NCBI RefSeq assembly: GCF_000720765.1
Contig: NZ_JODC01000015.1
Coordinates: 186,001-250,000 of the forward strand
Reading direction: 5' to 3'
Source: Streptomyces sp. NRRL S-646
GTDB taxonomy: Bacteria > Actinomycetota > Actinomycetes > Streptomycetales > Streptomycetaceae
Length of the DNA: 64,000 bases
In this document: in pieces, positions 8,670-16,164 of the stretch
Layout of the letters: every line of letters starts with the position of its first letter
Position numbering within the stretch: the stretch's first letter is position 1
Notes under the pieces: model-generated
Told to the model about the DNA's origin: nothing
Seen by the model: only the letters and a program-made list of their open reading frames with translations
Databases searched by the model: none
Translations under genes and position numbers: made by a program

Positions 8670-8987
8670 ATGATCCGCAGCCGGATGCCGCTGCGTCCCG
8701 TCGCCGTACTGCTGCTCCCGCTCCTCGTCCTCCAGGTCGCGCTGCTCGACACCGGCAGCCTCACCGCCACCGTCGCGCTCGCCGCGACCGCCGCGGCCGG
8801 CTCCGCACTCGCCGCCTGCGCCCTGCTCACCGCGCGCTGCGCACCCGCGGTGCCGCCCACGCGCGTGCGCACCGCCATCCGCGACCGTGCCCGCCGTACG
8901 GCATTCCTGCCGCAACGCGACCCCGACGCCAAGGGGCGCACCAGGCCCCGAGCCCCCGGATCCGCCCTTCCGGCGACCGCCGCGTAG
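8670..8987 (+). CDS. small membrane protein next to yidC (DUF6412-like)
   Basis: This encodes 105 residues with two hydrophobic helices (about 8-27 and 31-53) and a basic, arginine-rich tail. GAGGGGG lies about 6 nt before ATG 8670. I recognise this only as a Streptomyces-type protein that habitually precedes the short YidC paralogue, 87 nt downstream. The order suggests joint expression and perhaps a supporting role at the insertase, but no function is established. No catalytic residues are seen. Confidence 0.65.
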   Translation: MIRSRMPLRPVAVLLLPLLVLQVALLDTGSLTATVALAATAAAGSALAACALLTARCAPAVPPTRVRTAIRDRARRTAFLPQRDPDAKGRTRPRAPGSALPATAA

Positions 8988-9074
8988 GGCTCACCGCACG
9001 TAGCCGGCCCCGCGCGGGTCGTCATGCCGCCCTGTTCCAGTACCGGCACGACGAGACCCCCGGAGGGCTCATCC

Positions 9075-9797
9075 ATGTCCGTTTTCTCTGTCTTCGCCGA
9101 CCTGGTCGGAGACTTCGCCGACCTGCTCCAGCCACTGTTCGGTGCCTCGGCGGCGGCCGCCGCCATCGTCCTGTTCACCGCTCTCGTACGACTGCTCGTA
9201 CACCCCTTGTCCCGGGCCGCCGCCCGCGGGCAGAAGGCCCGGACCGCGCTGCAGCCGAAGATCGCCGAGCTGCGGAAACAGCACAAGAAGGAACCCGAGA
9301 AGCTCCAGAAGGCGGTGCTGGAACTGCATGCCGAGGAGAAGGTGTCGCCGGTGTCCGGGTGCCTGCCGTCGCTGCTGCAGCTGCCGGCGTTCTTCCTGCT
9401 GTACCACCTGTTCTCCAGCACGAGCATCGGCGGGCAGGCGAACGAACTGCTCACGCATCAGCTGCTTGCCGCTCCGCTGGGTGGGCGGTGGGCGGATGCC
9501 CTCGGGGGCGGTGGGGTGTTCGGGGGTGCGGGGCTGGTCTACCTCGGACTGTTCGCCCTGGTCACTGTTGTTGCCGTCTTCAACTACCGGCGTACGAAGC
9601 GGATGATGGCCGCCAACAACCCCCTCCCGGTGCAGGACGGCGAGTCCGTGCCGGGGCTCGGTGCCATCAGCAAGGTGATGCCGTTCATGTCCTTCTTCAC
9701 CTTGTTCACGGTGGCGGTGGTGCCGCTGGCCGCCGCGCTGTATGTGGTCACCAGCACGGCGTGGAGCGCTGTGGAGCGGGCGGCCCTCTACTCCTGA
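9075..9797 (+). CDS. YidC/Oxa1-family membrane protein insertase (short paralogue)
   Basis: This encodes 240 residues. It has the YidC core: a first helix (IVLFTALVRLLVHPLS), a charged cytoplasmic hairpin with ARGQKARTALQPKIAELRKQ, then LPSLLQLPAFFLLYHLF and later helices. The usual C-terminal polar tail and the rpmH-rnpA neighbours of the housekeeping copy are missing, so this is a second, short insertase of the kind Streptomyces carries. It would insert small membrane proteins alone or with SecYEG. ATG 9075 follows GGAGG by 8 nt. The 10-bp inverted repeat at 9811-9844 follows the stop. Confidence 0.85.
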   Translation: MSVFSVFADLVGDFADLLQPLFGASAAAAAIVLFTALVRLLVHPLSRAAARGQKARTALQPKIAELRKQHKKEPEKLQKAVLELHAEEKVSPVSGCLPSLLQLPAFFLLYHLFSSTSIGGQANELLTHQLLAAPLGGRWADALGGGGVFGGAGLVYLGLFALVTVVAVFNYRRTKRMMAANNPLPVQDGESVPGLGAISKVMPFMSFFTLFTVAVVPLAAALYVVTSTAWSAVERAALYS

Positions 9798-9810
9798 TCC
9801 AGTGGTTACG

Positions 9811-9844
9811 GTCCAGTCCGTGAACCGGGTATTGCGGACTGGAC
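9811..9844. terminator. 10-bp perfect inverted repeat between yidC and the FAH gene
   Basis: GTCCAGTCCG (9811-9820) pairs perfectly with CGGACTGGAC (9835-9844) around a 14-nt loop. It starts 14 nt after the yidC stop and could end that transcript. Because it also lies about 80 bp upstream of the FAH start it could instead be an operator for that gene; the sequence does not decide. Confidence 0.5.
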
Positions 9845-9924
9845 TGTGACCTTGGAGGATCGACCAGTCCTCCGATGGCTGCACCCATCGGTCGGGCGCC
9901 CCGCGATCGAGGGAGATTGTGATC

Positions 9925-10782
9925 ATGAAGCTGCTGCGAGTCGGTACGGCGGGATCGGAGACGCCTGCGCTGTTCGACGCCGACGGGGTTCTGCGGGATC
10001 TGTCCGGTGTCGTGACCGACATCGACGGGACGTTGCTCGCCGACGACGAGGCGCTCGGCCGGATCCGCGCCGCCGCCGACGCCGGCGAGCTGCCCGCGCT
10101 GGATGCCACCGGGCTGCGTGTCGGGCCGCCCCTCGCACGGATCGGCAAGATCGTGTGCATCGGGCTGAACTACCACGACCACGCCCGCGAGACCGGGGCC
10201 CAGCCGCCCGCCGAGCCGGTGGTCTTCTTCAAGGCCGCGGACACGGTGGTCGGGCCCTACGACACGGTGCTGGTCCCTCGCCGGTCGGTGAAGACGGACT
10301 GGGAGGTCGAGCTCGCCGTCGTCATCGGGCGTACGGCCCGCTATCTGTCGGACGACGAGGATCCACTGGCGTACGTCGCCGGATACGCGGTCGCGCACGA
10401 CGTGTCCGAGCGGGAGTTCCAGATCGAGCGGGGCGGGACCTGGGACAAGGGCAAGAACTGCGAGACCTTCAATCCGCTGGGGCCCTGGCTGGTGACGGCG
10501 GATGACGTTGCCGATCCGCAGGATCTGTCGTTGAAGCTGTGGGTCAACGGGGAGTTGAAGCAGGACGGGACGACCGCTGAGCAGATCTTTTCCGTGGGGG
10601 AGGTTGTGCGGTACGTCAGCCAGTTCATGACCTTGTACCCGGGGGATGTGATCAATACCGGGACGCCGGCGGGGGTTGCCATGGGGGCGCCTGAGCCGAA
10701 GCCGTATCTGCGGGGCGGGGATGTTGTGGAGCTCGAGATTTCGGGGCTTGGACGGCAGCGTCAGGAGTTCAAGGACGCGTAG
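9925..10782 (+). CDS. fumarylacetoacetate hydrolase family protein
   Basis: This encodes 285 residues. The N-terminal 70 residues form the small family domain and the rest the FAH barrel: IVCIGLNYHDHARETG, EPVVFFKAADTVVGP, the metal ligands in DWEVELAVVIG and YAVAHDVSEREFQ, and the closing GDVINTGTPAGVAMG. Members are metal-dependent and act as 2-keto-acid hydratases, acylpyruvate hydrolases or decarboxylases in sugar-acid and aromatic breakdown. The precise substrate cannot be read from sequence. GAGGGAG lies 9 nt before ATG 9925; a GTG at 9919 is in frame. It stands alone, convergent with the heme-degrading-type gene. Confidence 0.85.
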   Translation: MKLLRVGTAGSETPALFDADGVLRDLSGVVTDIDGTLLADDEALGRIRAAADAGELPALDATGLRVGPPLARIGKIVCIGLNYHDHARETGAQPPAEPVVFFKAADTVVGPYDTVLVPRRSVKTDWEVELAVVIGRTARYLSDDEDPLAYVAGYAVAHDVSEREFQIERGGTWDKGKNCETFNPLGPWLVTADDVADPQDLSLKLWVNGELKQDGTTAEQIFSVGEVVRYVSQFMTLYPGDVINTGTPAGVAMGAPEPKPYLRGGDVVELEISGLGRQRQEFKDA

Positions 10783-10801
10783 TCGCTCCGCTGGGAGAGC
10801 C

Positions 10802-10877
10802 GGGGAACTGCGCTGGGTCGTTGTCCGCGGGCCGTGTGTGGCTGGTCGCGCAGTTCCCCGCGCCCCTGAAGGGGCGC
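10802..10877. repeat. Streptomyces intergenic repeat with two hairpins
   Basis: GGGGAACTGCGC (10802-10813) pairs with GCGCAGTTCCCC (10848-10859), 12 bp without mismatch, and is followed at once by GCGCCCC-TGAA-GGGGCGC (10860-10877). I recognise this unit as an abundant intergenic repeat of Streptomyces genomes. Here it lies between two converging genes and would act as a bidirectional terminator. Confidence 0.75.
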
Positions 10878-10882
10878 TCCGG

Positions 10883-11389
10883 TCACGCCTTGTGCAGGAA
10901 CTCCTCCAGGGCCTCCACCACGAAGCGGTGATCTGCCAGTTGGGGCAGGCCTGAGACCGTGACCGCGCCGATCACGCCCACGCCCAGGACGTTGATCGGG
11001 AAGGAGCCGCCGTGGGCCGCGTACTCGTCCGGGTCCAGGCGGGAGGAGTCCTCGAAGGTGCTGCCCTTGGCGCGGAAGCGGGCGCCGACCAGGTAGGAGG
11101 CGGAGCCGAAGCGTTCGACCACCCGGCGCTTGCGGGTGATCCAGGCGTCGTTGTCCGGGGTCGAGCCGGGCAGCGCCGCGTGGAAGAGCTGCTGGCCCGC
11201 GCGGTGGATGTCGATCGCGACCGGGGCCTGGCGCTCGCGGGCCATCTCCACGAGCAGGGAACCCAGCGCCCAGGCGTCGTCGTAGGTGAACTGGCTGAAG
11301 ACCAGGTGCCGTTCCTGCGCCTCCAGTTCCTCCAGGGGCGGGGTGAGTTCCGGGTGGAACTTCGGGGTGATCTCCTGGTTGTGCGTCAC
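10883..11389 (-). CDS. heme-degrading-domain protein (UPF0303/HbpS-like fold)
   Basis: This encodes 168 residues with no signal peptide. The segment LVEMARERQAPVAIDIHRAGQQLF followed by ITRKRRVVERFGSAS and the tail GVIGAVTVSGLPQLADHRFVVEAL place it in the DUF336/UPF0303 group related to GlcG and HbpS. The family is often labelled heme-degrading, but the biochemical role of UPF0303 members is not settled. Its GTG start overlaps the stop codon of the oxidoreductase (GTGA at 11386-11389), so the two are translationally coupled and probably serve one pathway under ROK control. Confidence 0.75.
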   Translation of the reverse strand: MTHNQEITPKFHPELTPPLEELEAQERHLVFSQFTYDDAWALGSLLVEMARERQAPVAIDIHRAGQQLFHAALPGSTPDNDAWITRKRRVVERFGSASYLVGARFRAKGSTFEDSSRLDPDEYAAHGGSFPINVLGVGVIGAVTVSGLPQLADHRFVVEALEEFLHKA

Positions 11390-12459
11390 AGCGCCACCGC
11401 CACTCCGTCGCGGGCCGAACGGCGGGCCGCCTCGAGTACGTCGAGGGCGGCGGCCGCCTCCAGAGCGGTCACCGGGTTGGGACCGTCGTCGTTGAGGGCC
11501 CTGGTCACGGCCGCATAGTAGGCCGGATAGTCGCCGGGGAGGGTGGGTTCGGGGCGGCCTCCTCCGGTCAGTGGGGAGTCGCCGGATCCGATGCGGCCCC
11601 ACAGCGACTCGGGTTCCGTGCCCCAGTCGGCGGTCGTCTGCGGGCGCCTGCCCTCCCGCAGGGCCGCCTCCTGGGGGTCGAGGCCGTACTTGACGTAACC
11701 CGCCTGCGAGCCCAGCACCCGGAAACGCGGGCCGAGTTGGGCGGTCGTCGCGGAGACGTACAGGTGGGAGCGGACACCGCTCGTGTGCGTGAGGGCGATG
11801 AACGTGTCGTCGTCCGTCTCGGCGCCCGGACGGCGGATGTCTGACTCGGCGTAGACCTGTGCCGCTGGGCCGAAGAGGACCAGCGCCTGGTCGACGACAT
11901 GGCTGCCGAGGTCGTAGAGCAGACCTCCGATCTCTGCGGGGTCGCCGGACTCGCGCCAGCCGCCCTTCGGCTGCGGACGCCAGCGCTCGAAGCGGGACTC
12001 GAAGCGCCACACGTCGCCCAGCTCGCCCTCGGCCAGCAGCTTGCGGAGGGTCAGGAAGTCGTTGTCCCAGCGGCGGTTCTGGTAGACGGAGAGCAGCAGG
12101 CCGCGGTCCTCGGCGAGGGCGGCGAGCTCGCGTGCCTCGGCCGCCGTGCCCGCGACGGGTTTGTCCACGACCACCGGGAGGCCGGCCTTCAGGGCGGTCG
12201 TCGCCAGCGGGACATGCGTCCTGTTCGGGGACGCGATGACGATCAGGTCCAGCTCGGCGGCGCGGTCGAACAGTTCGTCGGGGGTGGCCGCGATCCGTAC
12301 GTCCGGGAACTCGGCGCGGGCCTGCTGCTGCCGCTCCGGGTTCGAGGTGACCACGGTGTCGAGAGTGAGGCCCTCGGTGGCGGTGATCAGCGGGGCGTGG
12401 AAGACGGAGCCCGCGAGGCCGTAGCCGACGAGGCCCACGCGCAGAGGAGTACCAGTCAT
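11386..12459 (-). CDS. Gfo/Idh/MocA-family oxidoreductase
   Basis: This encodes 357 residues. The N-terminal Rossmann fold opens VGLVGYGLAGSVFHAPLI, with the dinucleotide glycine pattern GxGxxG. VVDKPVAGT near residue 95 is the conserved family segment with the catalytic lysine (EKP in most members, DKP here). DLGSHVVDQALVLFG lies in the C-terminal sheet. Members oxidise or reduce sugars, inositols or their derivatives with NAD(P). The gene faces a ROK repressor across a 54-bp gap containing a 25-bp palindrome that begins 8 nt before ATG 12459, so sugar-responsive repression is likely. Substrate unknown. Confidence 0.85.
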   Translation of the reverse strand: MTGTPLRVGLVGYGLAGSVFHAPLITATEGLTLDTVVTSNPERQQQARAEFPDVRIAATPDELFDRAAELDLIVIASPNRTHVPLATTALKAGLPVVVDKPVAGTAAEARELAALAEDRGLLLSVYQNRRWDNDFLTLRKLLAEGELGDVWRFESRFERWRPQPKGGWRESGDPAEIGGLLYDLGSHVVDQALVLFGPAAQVYAESDIRRPGAETDDDTFIALTHTSGVRSHLYVSATTAQLGPRFRVLGSQAGYVKYGLDPQEAALREGRRPQTTADWGTEPESLWGRIGSGDSPLTGGGRPEPTLPGDYPAYYAAVTRALNDDGPNPVTALEAAAALDVLEAARRSARDGVAVAL

Positions 12460-12466
12460 GCTCCCC

Positions 12467-12491
12467 ACTTTGGCAACACTGTTGCTAAAGT
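12467..12491. promoter_or_regulatory. 25-bp palindromic operator, probably ROK-binding
   Basis: ACTTTGGCAACA and TGTTGCTAAAGT form a 25-bp inverted repeat (12467-12491) with one mismatched pair (G against T) and a central C. NagC/Mlc-type ROK proteins bind AT-rich palindromes of this size, and it fills the gap between the oxidoreductase and the ROK gene, so it can control both. Confidence 0.75.
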
Positions 12492-12513
12492 GCAAGTGGG
12501 GGAGAATGGAGGC

Positions 12514-13647
12514 GTGGACAGGACGAACGCAGGGGCGGCGGCAGGGGCAGGGGCCGTGCGGGCGGGGATGGCGGGCTCCGCCGGCGTCAATCTGCCGGTG
12601 CTGCGCAGCCACAACACGGCGCTCGTGCTCGATCTCCTGCGCACGGCCGGGGCGGAGGGCATCAGTCGGCTGGAACTCGCCGAGCGGACCGGGCTGACCC
12701 CGCAGGCCGTCAGCAAGATCACCGGACGGCTGCGGGACGAGGGGCTGGCGGCGGAGGCGGGTCGCAGGGCCTCGACAGGAGGTAAGCCCCCTACGGTGCT
12801 GAGGCTGGTGCCCGAGGCGGGCCACGCCGTCGGGCTGCACCTGGACCGCGACGAACTGCGCGCGGTACTGGTAGACCTCACGGGAACCGTGGTGGGGGAG
12901 CGGCGCGCCTCGCTGGACCTGGGGGCGGGGGCCGAGGCCGTCGTCGCCGCGGTGGCGGGGGAGGCGGGCGCGCTGATGATGGGGGCCTCGGGCGCCGGTT
13001 CCGTCCTCGGCGTCGGTGTCGCGCTCCCCGGTCCGCTCGACCACACGCGGGGTGTCCTGCACCGCGTGACGGGATTCCCCGAGTGGGACGGCTTCCCCCT
13101 GCGGGACGCGCTCGCGCGGCGGCTCGGGGGGCCGGTCGTCGTCGACAAGGACACCAACGCGGCCGCGCTGGGACTCGCCGTCGGGGGCGAGAGCGGGTCC
13201 TTCGCCTATCTGCATCTCGCTACGGGGCTCGGCGCCGGGCTGGTCATCGGCGGCGCCGTGCACCGGGGCGCCCGCACCGGGGCCGGGGAGTTCGGGCACC
13301 AGGTCGTCCAGCTGGACGGACCGCCGTGCGGCTGCGGCAACCGCGGCTGCATCGAGGCGCTGTGCCTGGCCGCGGTGGCCCGCGGCGCGGTCGACGAGGC
13401 GGCGCACGTCCTCGGCATCGGCGCCGGCAACCTGGTCGCACTGCTCGACATCGACCTCGTACTCCTCGGCGGCCGCACCGTCACCGCCGCCCCGGATGCC
13501 TTCCTACGAGGGGTGCGCACTGTCCTCGTCGAACGCGCCGGCCGCCTCGGCGAGGCCCCGGTACCGGTCCGCCTCGCCTCCGGCGGCATCGCCGAGGGAG
13601 CGGCACAGCTGGTACTGGCAGGACTCTTCAGCCCGTCCGCCGTTTGA
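12514..13647 (+). CDS. ROK-family transcriptional regulator
   Basis: This encodes 377 residues from GTG 12514. A winged helix-turn-helix occupies about residues 35-95 (ISRLELAERTGLTPQAVSKITGRL). The ROK sugar-kinase-like domain follows, with the glucose-binding DKDTNAAALG, a phosphate loop at LHLATGLGAGLVIGG and the zinc site GHQ...CGCGNRGCIE. Because the kinase-like part is fused to a DNA-binding domain it is a repressor of the NagC/XylR type. It is divergent from the oxidoreductase pair and probably controls them through the palindrome at 12467. The last residues SPSAV and the stop codon are supplied by an intergenic repeat starting at 13629. Confidence 0.85.
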   Translation: MDRTNAGAAAGAGAVRAGMAGSAGVNLPVLRSHNTALVLDLLRTAGAEGISRLELAERTGLTPQAVSKITGRLRDEGLAAEAGRRASTGGKPPTVLRLVPEAGHAVGLHLDRDELRAVLVDLTGTVVGERRASLDLGAGAEAVVAAVAGEAGALMMGASGAGSVLGVGVALPGPLDHTRGVLHRVTGFPEWDGFPLRDALARRLGGPVVVDKDTNAAALGLAVGGESGSFAYLHLATGLGAGLVIGGAVHRGARTGAGEFGHQVVQLDGPPCGCGNRGCIEALCLAAVARGAVDEAAHVLGIGAGNLVALLDIDLVLLGGRTVTAAPDAFLRGVRTVLVERAGRLGEAPVPVRLASGGIAEGAAQLVLAGLFSPSAV

Positions 13648-13797
13648 GGACGAGGCTTTTGCCGTCCCGATCCCCCACCCCCCGGCTGGGGGCCAACCAG
13701 CCCGTCCGCCGTTTGAGGACGAGGCCGTTCAGGCCGAAAGCGGGGGTCTGGGGGCGCAGCCCCCAGGGTCGGGACGGGAAGGGGCGGAGGGGGCGAA
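13629..13797. repeat. intergenic repeat: two 28-bp copies plus hairpin
   Basis: CAGCCCGTCCGCCGTTTGAG and its 8 following bases occur identically at 13629-13656 and 13698-13725. A hairpin CTGGGGGC-GCA-GCCCCCAG follows at 13748-13766, then a GC-rich tail ending GGGGGCGAAA. The first copy supplies the ROK stop codon. The same modular unit, inverted and with small changes, recurs at 41492-41587. It is a widespread Streptomyces intergenic element and likely ends transcription. Confidence 0.75.
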
Positions 13798-13915
13798 ACA
13801 CGCACGTGCGGACGGCGGCAGCCCCGTGCACGCATGCGCTGAACGAGCGGACCTGACGGGCCGTACGGAGCGGCACCGCTCCACGCCCGCCGGCACCCGG
13901 CAGAGTCACGTGTCC

Positions 13916-14656
13916 ATGCGACCCTGCACGCCCGTCTCCCTCTGCCTGGCGGCAGCCGCCCTGCTCTCCGCGGCACCCCCGGCGCACGCGGCCCCCGTTC
14001 CCAGCTGCGCCGCCCCCGACGACCGCCGCTTCCCCCTCACCACCCGCATCCACGGAGGCCCCGACACCTACGAAGCGGGCGGCGGATACGGCATCTGGTA
14101 TCTCGACCTCACCAACACCACCACCCGGACCTGCGGAAACATCCACCCGGTTGTCGTGCTCGTCGATGACAAGCACGCGCTGAAGCCCTCGCAGCCCCGC
14201 CTGGAGTTCTACGACGGCGCCCAGGTGCACCCCGTCCAGTTCGAGACCACGGACGAGGACGAACTGGTCGGCGCCTTCGACGACGGCTTCCCCGGGTTCA
14301 CCGTCGGCCCCGGACAGACCGTCACCGTGAAGATCCGCCTCGCGCTCACCTCGGACGCCGCACCCAACGAGGTCACCGCCGACGCAGCCGTCGTCCAGCG
14401 CCACAACGACGACGGCGACTGGGTCGGACAGTCCAACGACTACGCCTTCCGCATCCACAACGACGCGAGCCCCACCCCCACCCCCTCCATCACGGGTACC
14501 GGCACCACCCCGCCCAGCCGCGCCCCCCGCCTCCCCTTCGCCGACGAACTCGCCCGCACCGGACTGGGCACGCCCGGCGTCGCCCTCGCCACCGCCGCGG
14601 TCCTCGTCACCGGCGGCGCGCTGCTGCTGGCCCGAAGGCAGCGCAGGCGCCGCTGA
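13916..14656 (+). CDS. secreted, probably sortase-anchored surface protein
   Basis: This encodes 246 residues. A signal peptide ends near AHA (about residue 27). The mature part is a beta-rich domain of about 150 residues with no match I recognise; YGIWYLDLTNTTTRTCG hints at an immunoglobulin-like fold. A Ser/Thr/Pro linker near residue 190 leads to ELARTG, a hydrophobic helix (VALATAAVLVTGGALLL) and a basic tail RRQRRRR. LARTG fits the LAxTG sorting signal of class E sortases, so the protein is likely tied to the cell wall. GTG 13910 is an alternative start two codons upstream. The upstream region holds the intergenic repeat. Confidence 0.75.
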   Translation: MRPCTPVSLCLAAAALLSAAPPAHAAPVPSCAAPDDRRFPLTTRIHGGPDTYEAGGGYGIWYLDLTNTTTRTCGNIHPVVVLVDDKHALKPSQPRLEFYDGAQVHPVQFETTDEDELVGAFDDGFPGFTVGPGQTVTVKIRLALTSDAAPNEVTADAAVVQRHNDDGDWVGQSNDYAFRIHNDASPTPTPSITGTGTTPPSRAPRLPFADELARTGLGTPGVALATAAVLVTGGALLLARRQRRRR

Positions 14657-14744
14657 GACGCCCATTCCGCAAGATCCGGCCAGTGTCTACGCTGGGGGCG
14701 CACACGCAGCACCGCGCACATGCGTACGGCAGGAGATCCCGCAC

Positions 14745-15524
14745 ATGGCAGACCGCAGGCCCATCGAGTCGTGGCTCACCGACATGGACGGTGTGCTCAT
14801 CCACGAGGGCGTACCGATCCCCGGCGCCGACGACTTCCTCAAGAAGCTGCGCGAGTCCGGCAAGCCCTTCCTGGTCCTCACCAACAACTCGATCTACACC
14901 CCGCGCGACCTGCACGCCCGGTTGCGCCGCATGGGACTGGACGTGCCGGTCGAGTCCATCTGGACCTCGGCCCTGGCCACCGCCCAGTTCCTGGACGACC
15001 AGAGGCCGGGCGGCTCGGCCTACGTCATCGGCGAGGCAGGGCTCACCACGGCCCTGCACGACATCGGGTACATCCTCACCGACCACGAGCCGGACTACGT
15101 CGTCCTCGGCGAGACCCGGACATACTCCTTCGAGGCCATGACCAAGGCCGTACGGCTGATCAACGACGGCGCCCGCTTCATCTGCACCAACCCCGACGAG
15201 ACCGGCCCCTCCACCGAGGGCCCGCTGCCCGCCACCGGCGCGGTCGCCGCACTGATCACCAAGGCGACCGGCAAGCAGCCGTACTTCGCGGGCAAGCCCA
15301 ACCCGCTCATGATGCGGACCGGGCTCAACGCCATCGGGGCGCACTCCGAGACCAGCGCGATGATCGGCGACCGCATGGACACCGACGTACTGGCCGGCAT
15401 GGAGGCCGGAATGCAGACGTTCCTGGTTCTCACGGGGCTGACCCGGCCAGAGCAGGTCGAGAACTTCCCGTACCGGCCGTCCAAGGTCGTCGACTCCATC
15501 GCGGACCTCGTCGACCGGATCTGA
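14745..15524 (+). CDS. HAD-IIA phosphatase (NagD-like)
   Basis: This encodes 259 residues. D13 and D15 in LTDMDGVLIH are the nucleophile and general acid of motif I. LTNNS near residue 46 is motif II, the lysine of YFAGKPNPLM is motif III and GDRMDTD is motif IV. The cap sits between motifs II and III, the C2 arrangement of NagD. Such enzymes dephosphorylate small phospho-metabolites, for example nucleotides or sugar phosphates, in the cytoplasm. The gene is separate from its neighbours, 88 nt after the surface protein. Confidence 0.85.
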   Translation: MADRRPIESWLTDMDGVLIHEGVPIPGADDFLKKLRESGKPFLVLTNNSIYTPRDLHARLRRMGLDVPVESIWTSALATAQFLDDQRPGGSAYVIGEAGLTTALHDIGYILTDHEPDYVVLGETRTYSFEAMTKAVRLINDGARFICTNPDETGPSTEGPLPATGAVAALITKATGKQPYFAGKPNPLMMRTGLNAIGAHSETSAMIGDRMDTDVLAGMEAGMQTFLVLTGLTRPEQVENFPYRPSKVVDSIADLVDRI

Positions 15525-15593
15525 AACCCTGCTTGACCCATTCGGAGCAATGCGGCCCCGCTGAGGATGCGGGGCACGGGCCCGCGGGGGAGT

Positions 15594-15609
15594 CTCCAGA
15601 TATCTGGAG
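15594..15609 (+). promoter_or_regulatory. perfect 16-bp palindrome covering a ribosome binding site
   Basis: CTCCAGATATCTGGAG is an exact palindrome, and its right arm contains the TGGAG of the ribosome binding site TGGAGG (15605-15610) for ATG 15618. In RNA it can fold as a 6-bp stem with an ATAT loop that hides the site, or as DNA bind a dimeric regulator. Confidence 0.55.
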
Positions 15610-15617
15610 GTTTCACG

Positions 15618-16160
15618 ATGGGTTCACTGCGTCTCACTCTCTGTACAGGGGTCCTGGCCGTCTGCGCCCTCACCCCACCGGTGTACGCCGCCGACACGGG
15701 CGGAGCCGGTATCTCGGTGAGCCCCTCGTCCCCCGCACCCGGGGCGGACGTGGCGCTCCGGGTGACCGGCTGCTCCGCGAAGGCGGCGAGCGCGGCGTCC
15801 AGGGCGTTCGTCGCGGACGTACGACTCGTGGACGCCGACGGCACCTTCACGGGGGACACCCGCGTCCGCGCCTCCGCCGAGCCCGGCTCCTACGACGTGA
15901 AGGTCATCTGCGCCGGCTCCGTGACCACGGCCAAGATCACCGTCGTACCCCAGTCCCAGTCGCAGCCGCCCTCGCACCTCCCGGCGTCCCCCGTCGCCCC
16001 CGTCCACGCGGGCGGCGGTGGCACCGCGCACTTCGCCACCGTGGATGTCCGCGAGGCCGGACCCGGCACGGGGCAGGAGGTCACCGGGCTGGTGCTCGTG
16101 GGCGCGGCCGTGGCCGCGGTGGCGCTCCTGAGCGCGCGCCGGAGCCGCGGAACGGACTGA
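15618..16160 (+). CDS. secreted protein with C-terminal membrane helix, sortase-operon partner
   Basis: This encodes 180 residues. A signal peptide ends near VYA (about residue 24). A single beta-sandwich-like domain (ISVSPSSPAPGADVALRVTGC and on to VICAG) follows, with two cysteines that could form a disulphide. A Ser/Pro/Gly linker, one helix (VTGLVLVGAAVAAVALLSA) and a basic tail RRSRGTD complete it. The architecture matches surface proteins processed by the class F sortase that starts 4 nt later, although no clear LPxTG-like pentapeptide is seen, so it may simply stay membrane-anchored. Translation may be controlled by the palindrome over its ribosome binding site. Confidence 0.75.
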   Translation: MGSLRLTLCTGVLAVCALTPPVYAADTGGAGISVSPSSPAPGADVALRVTGCSAKAASAASRAFVADVRLVDADGTFTGDTRVRASAEPGSYDVKVICAGSVTTAKITVVPQSQSQPPSHLPASPVAPVHAGGGGTAHFATVDVREAGPGTGQEVTGLVLVGAAVAAVALLSARRSRGTD

Positions 16161-16164
16161 TCCC

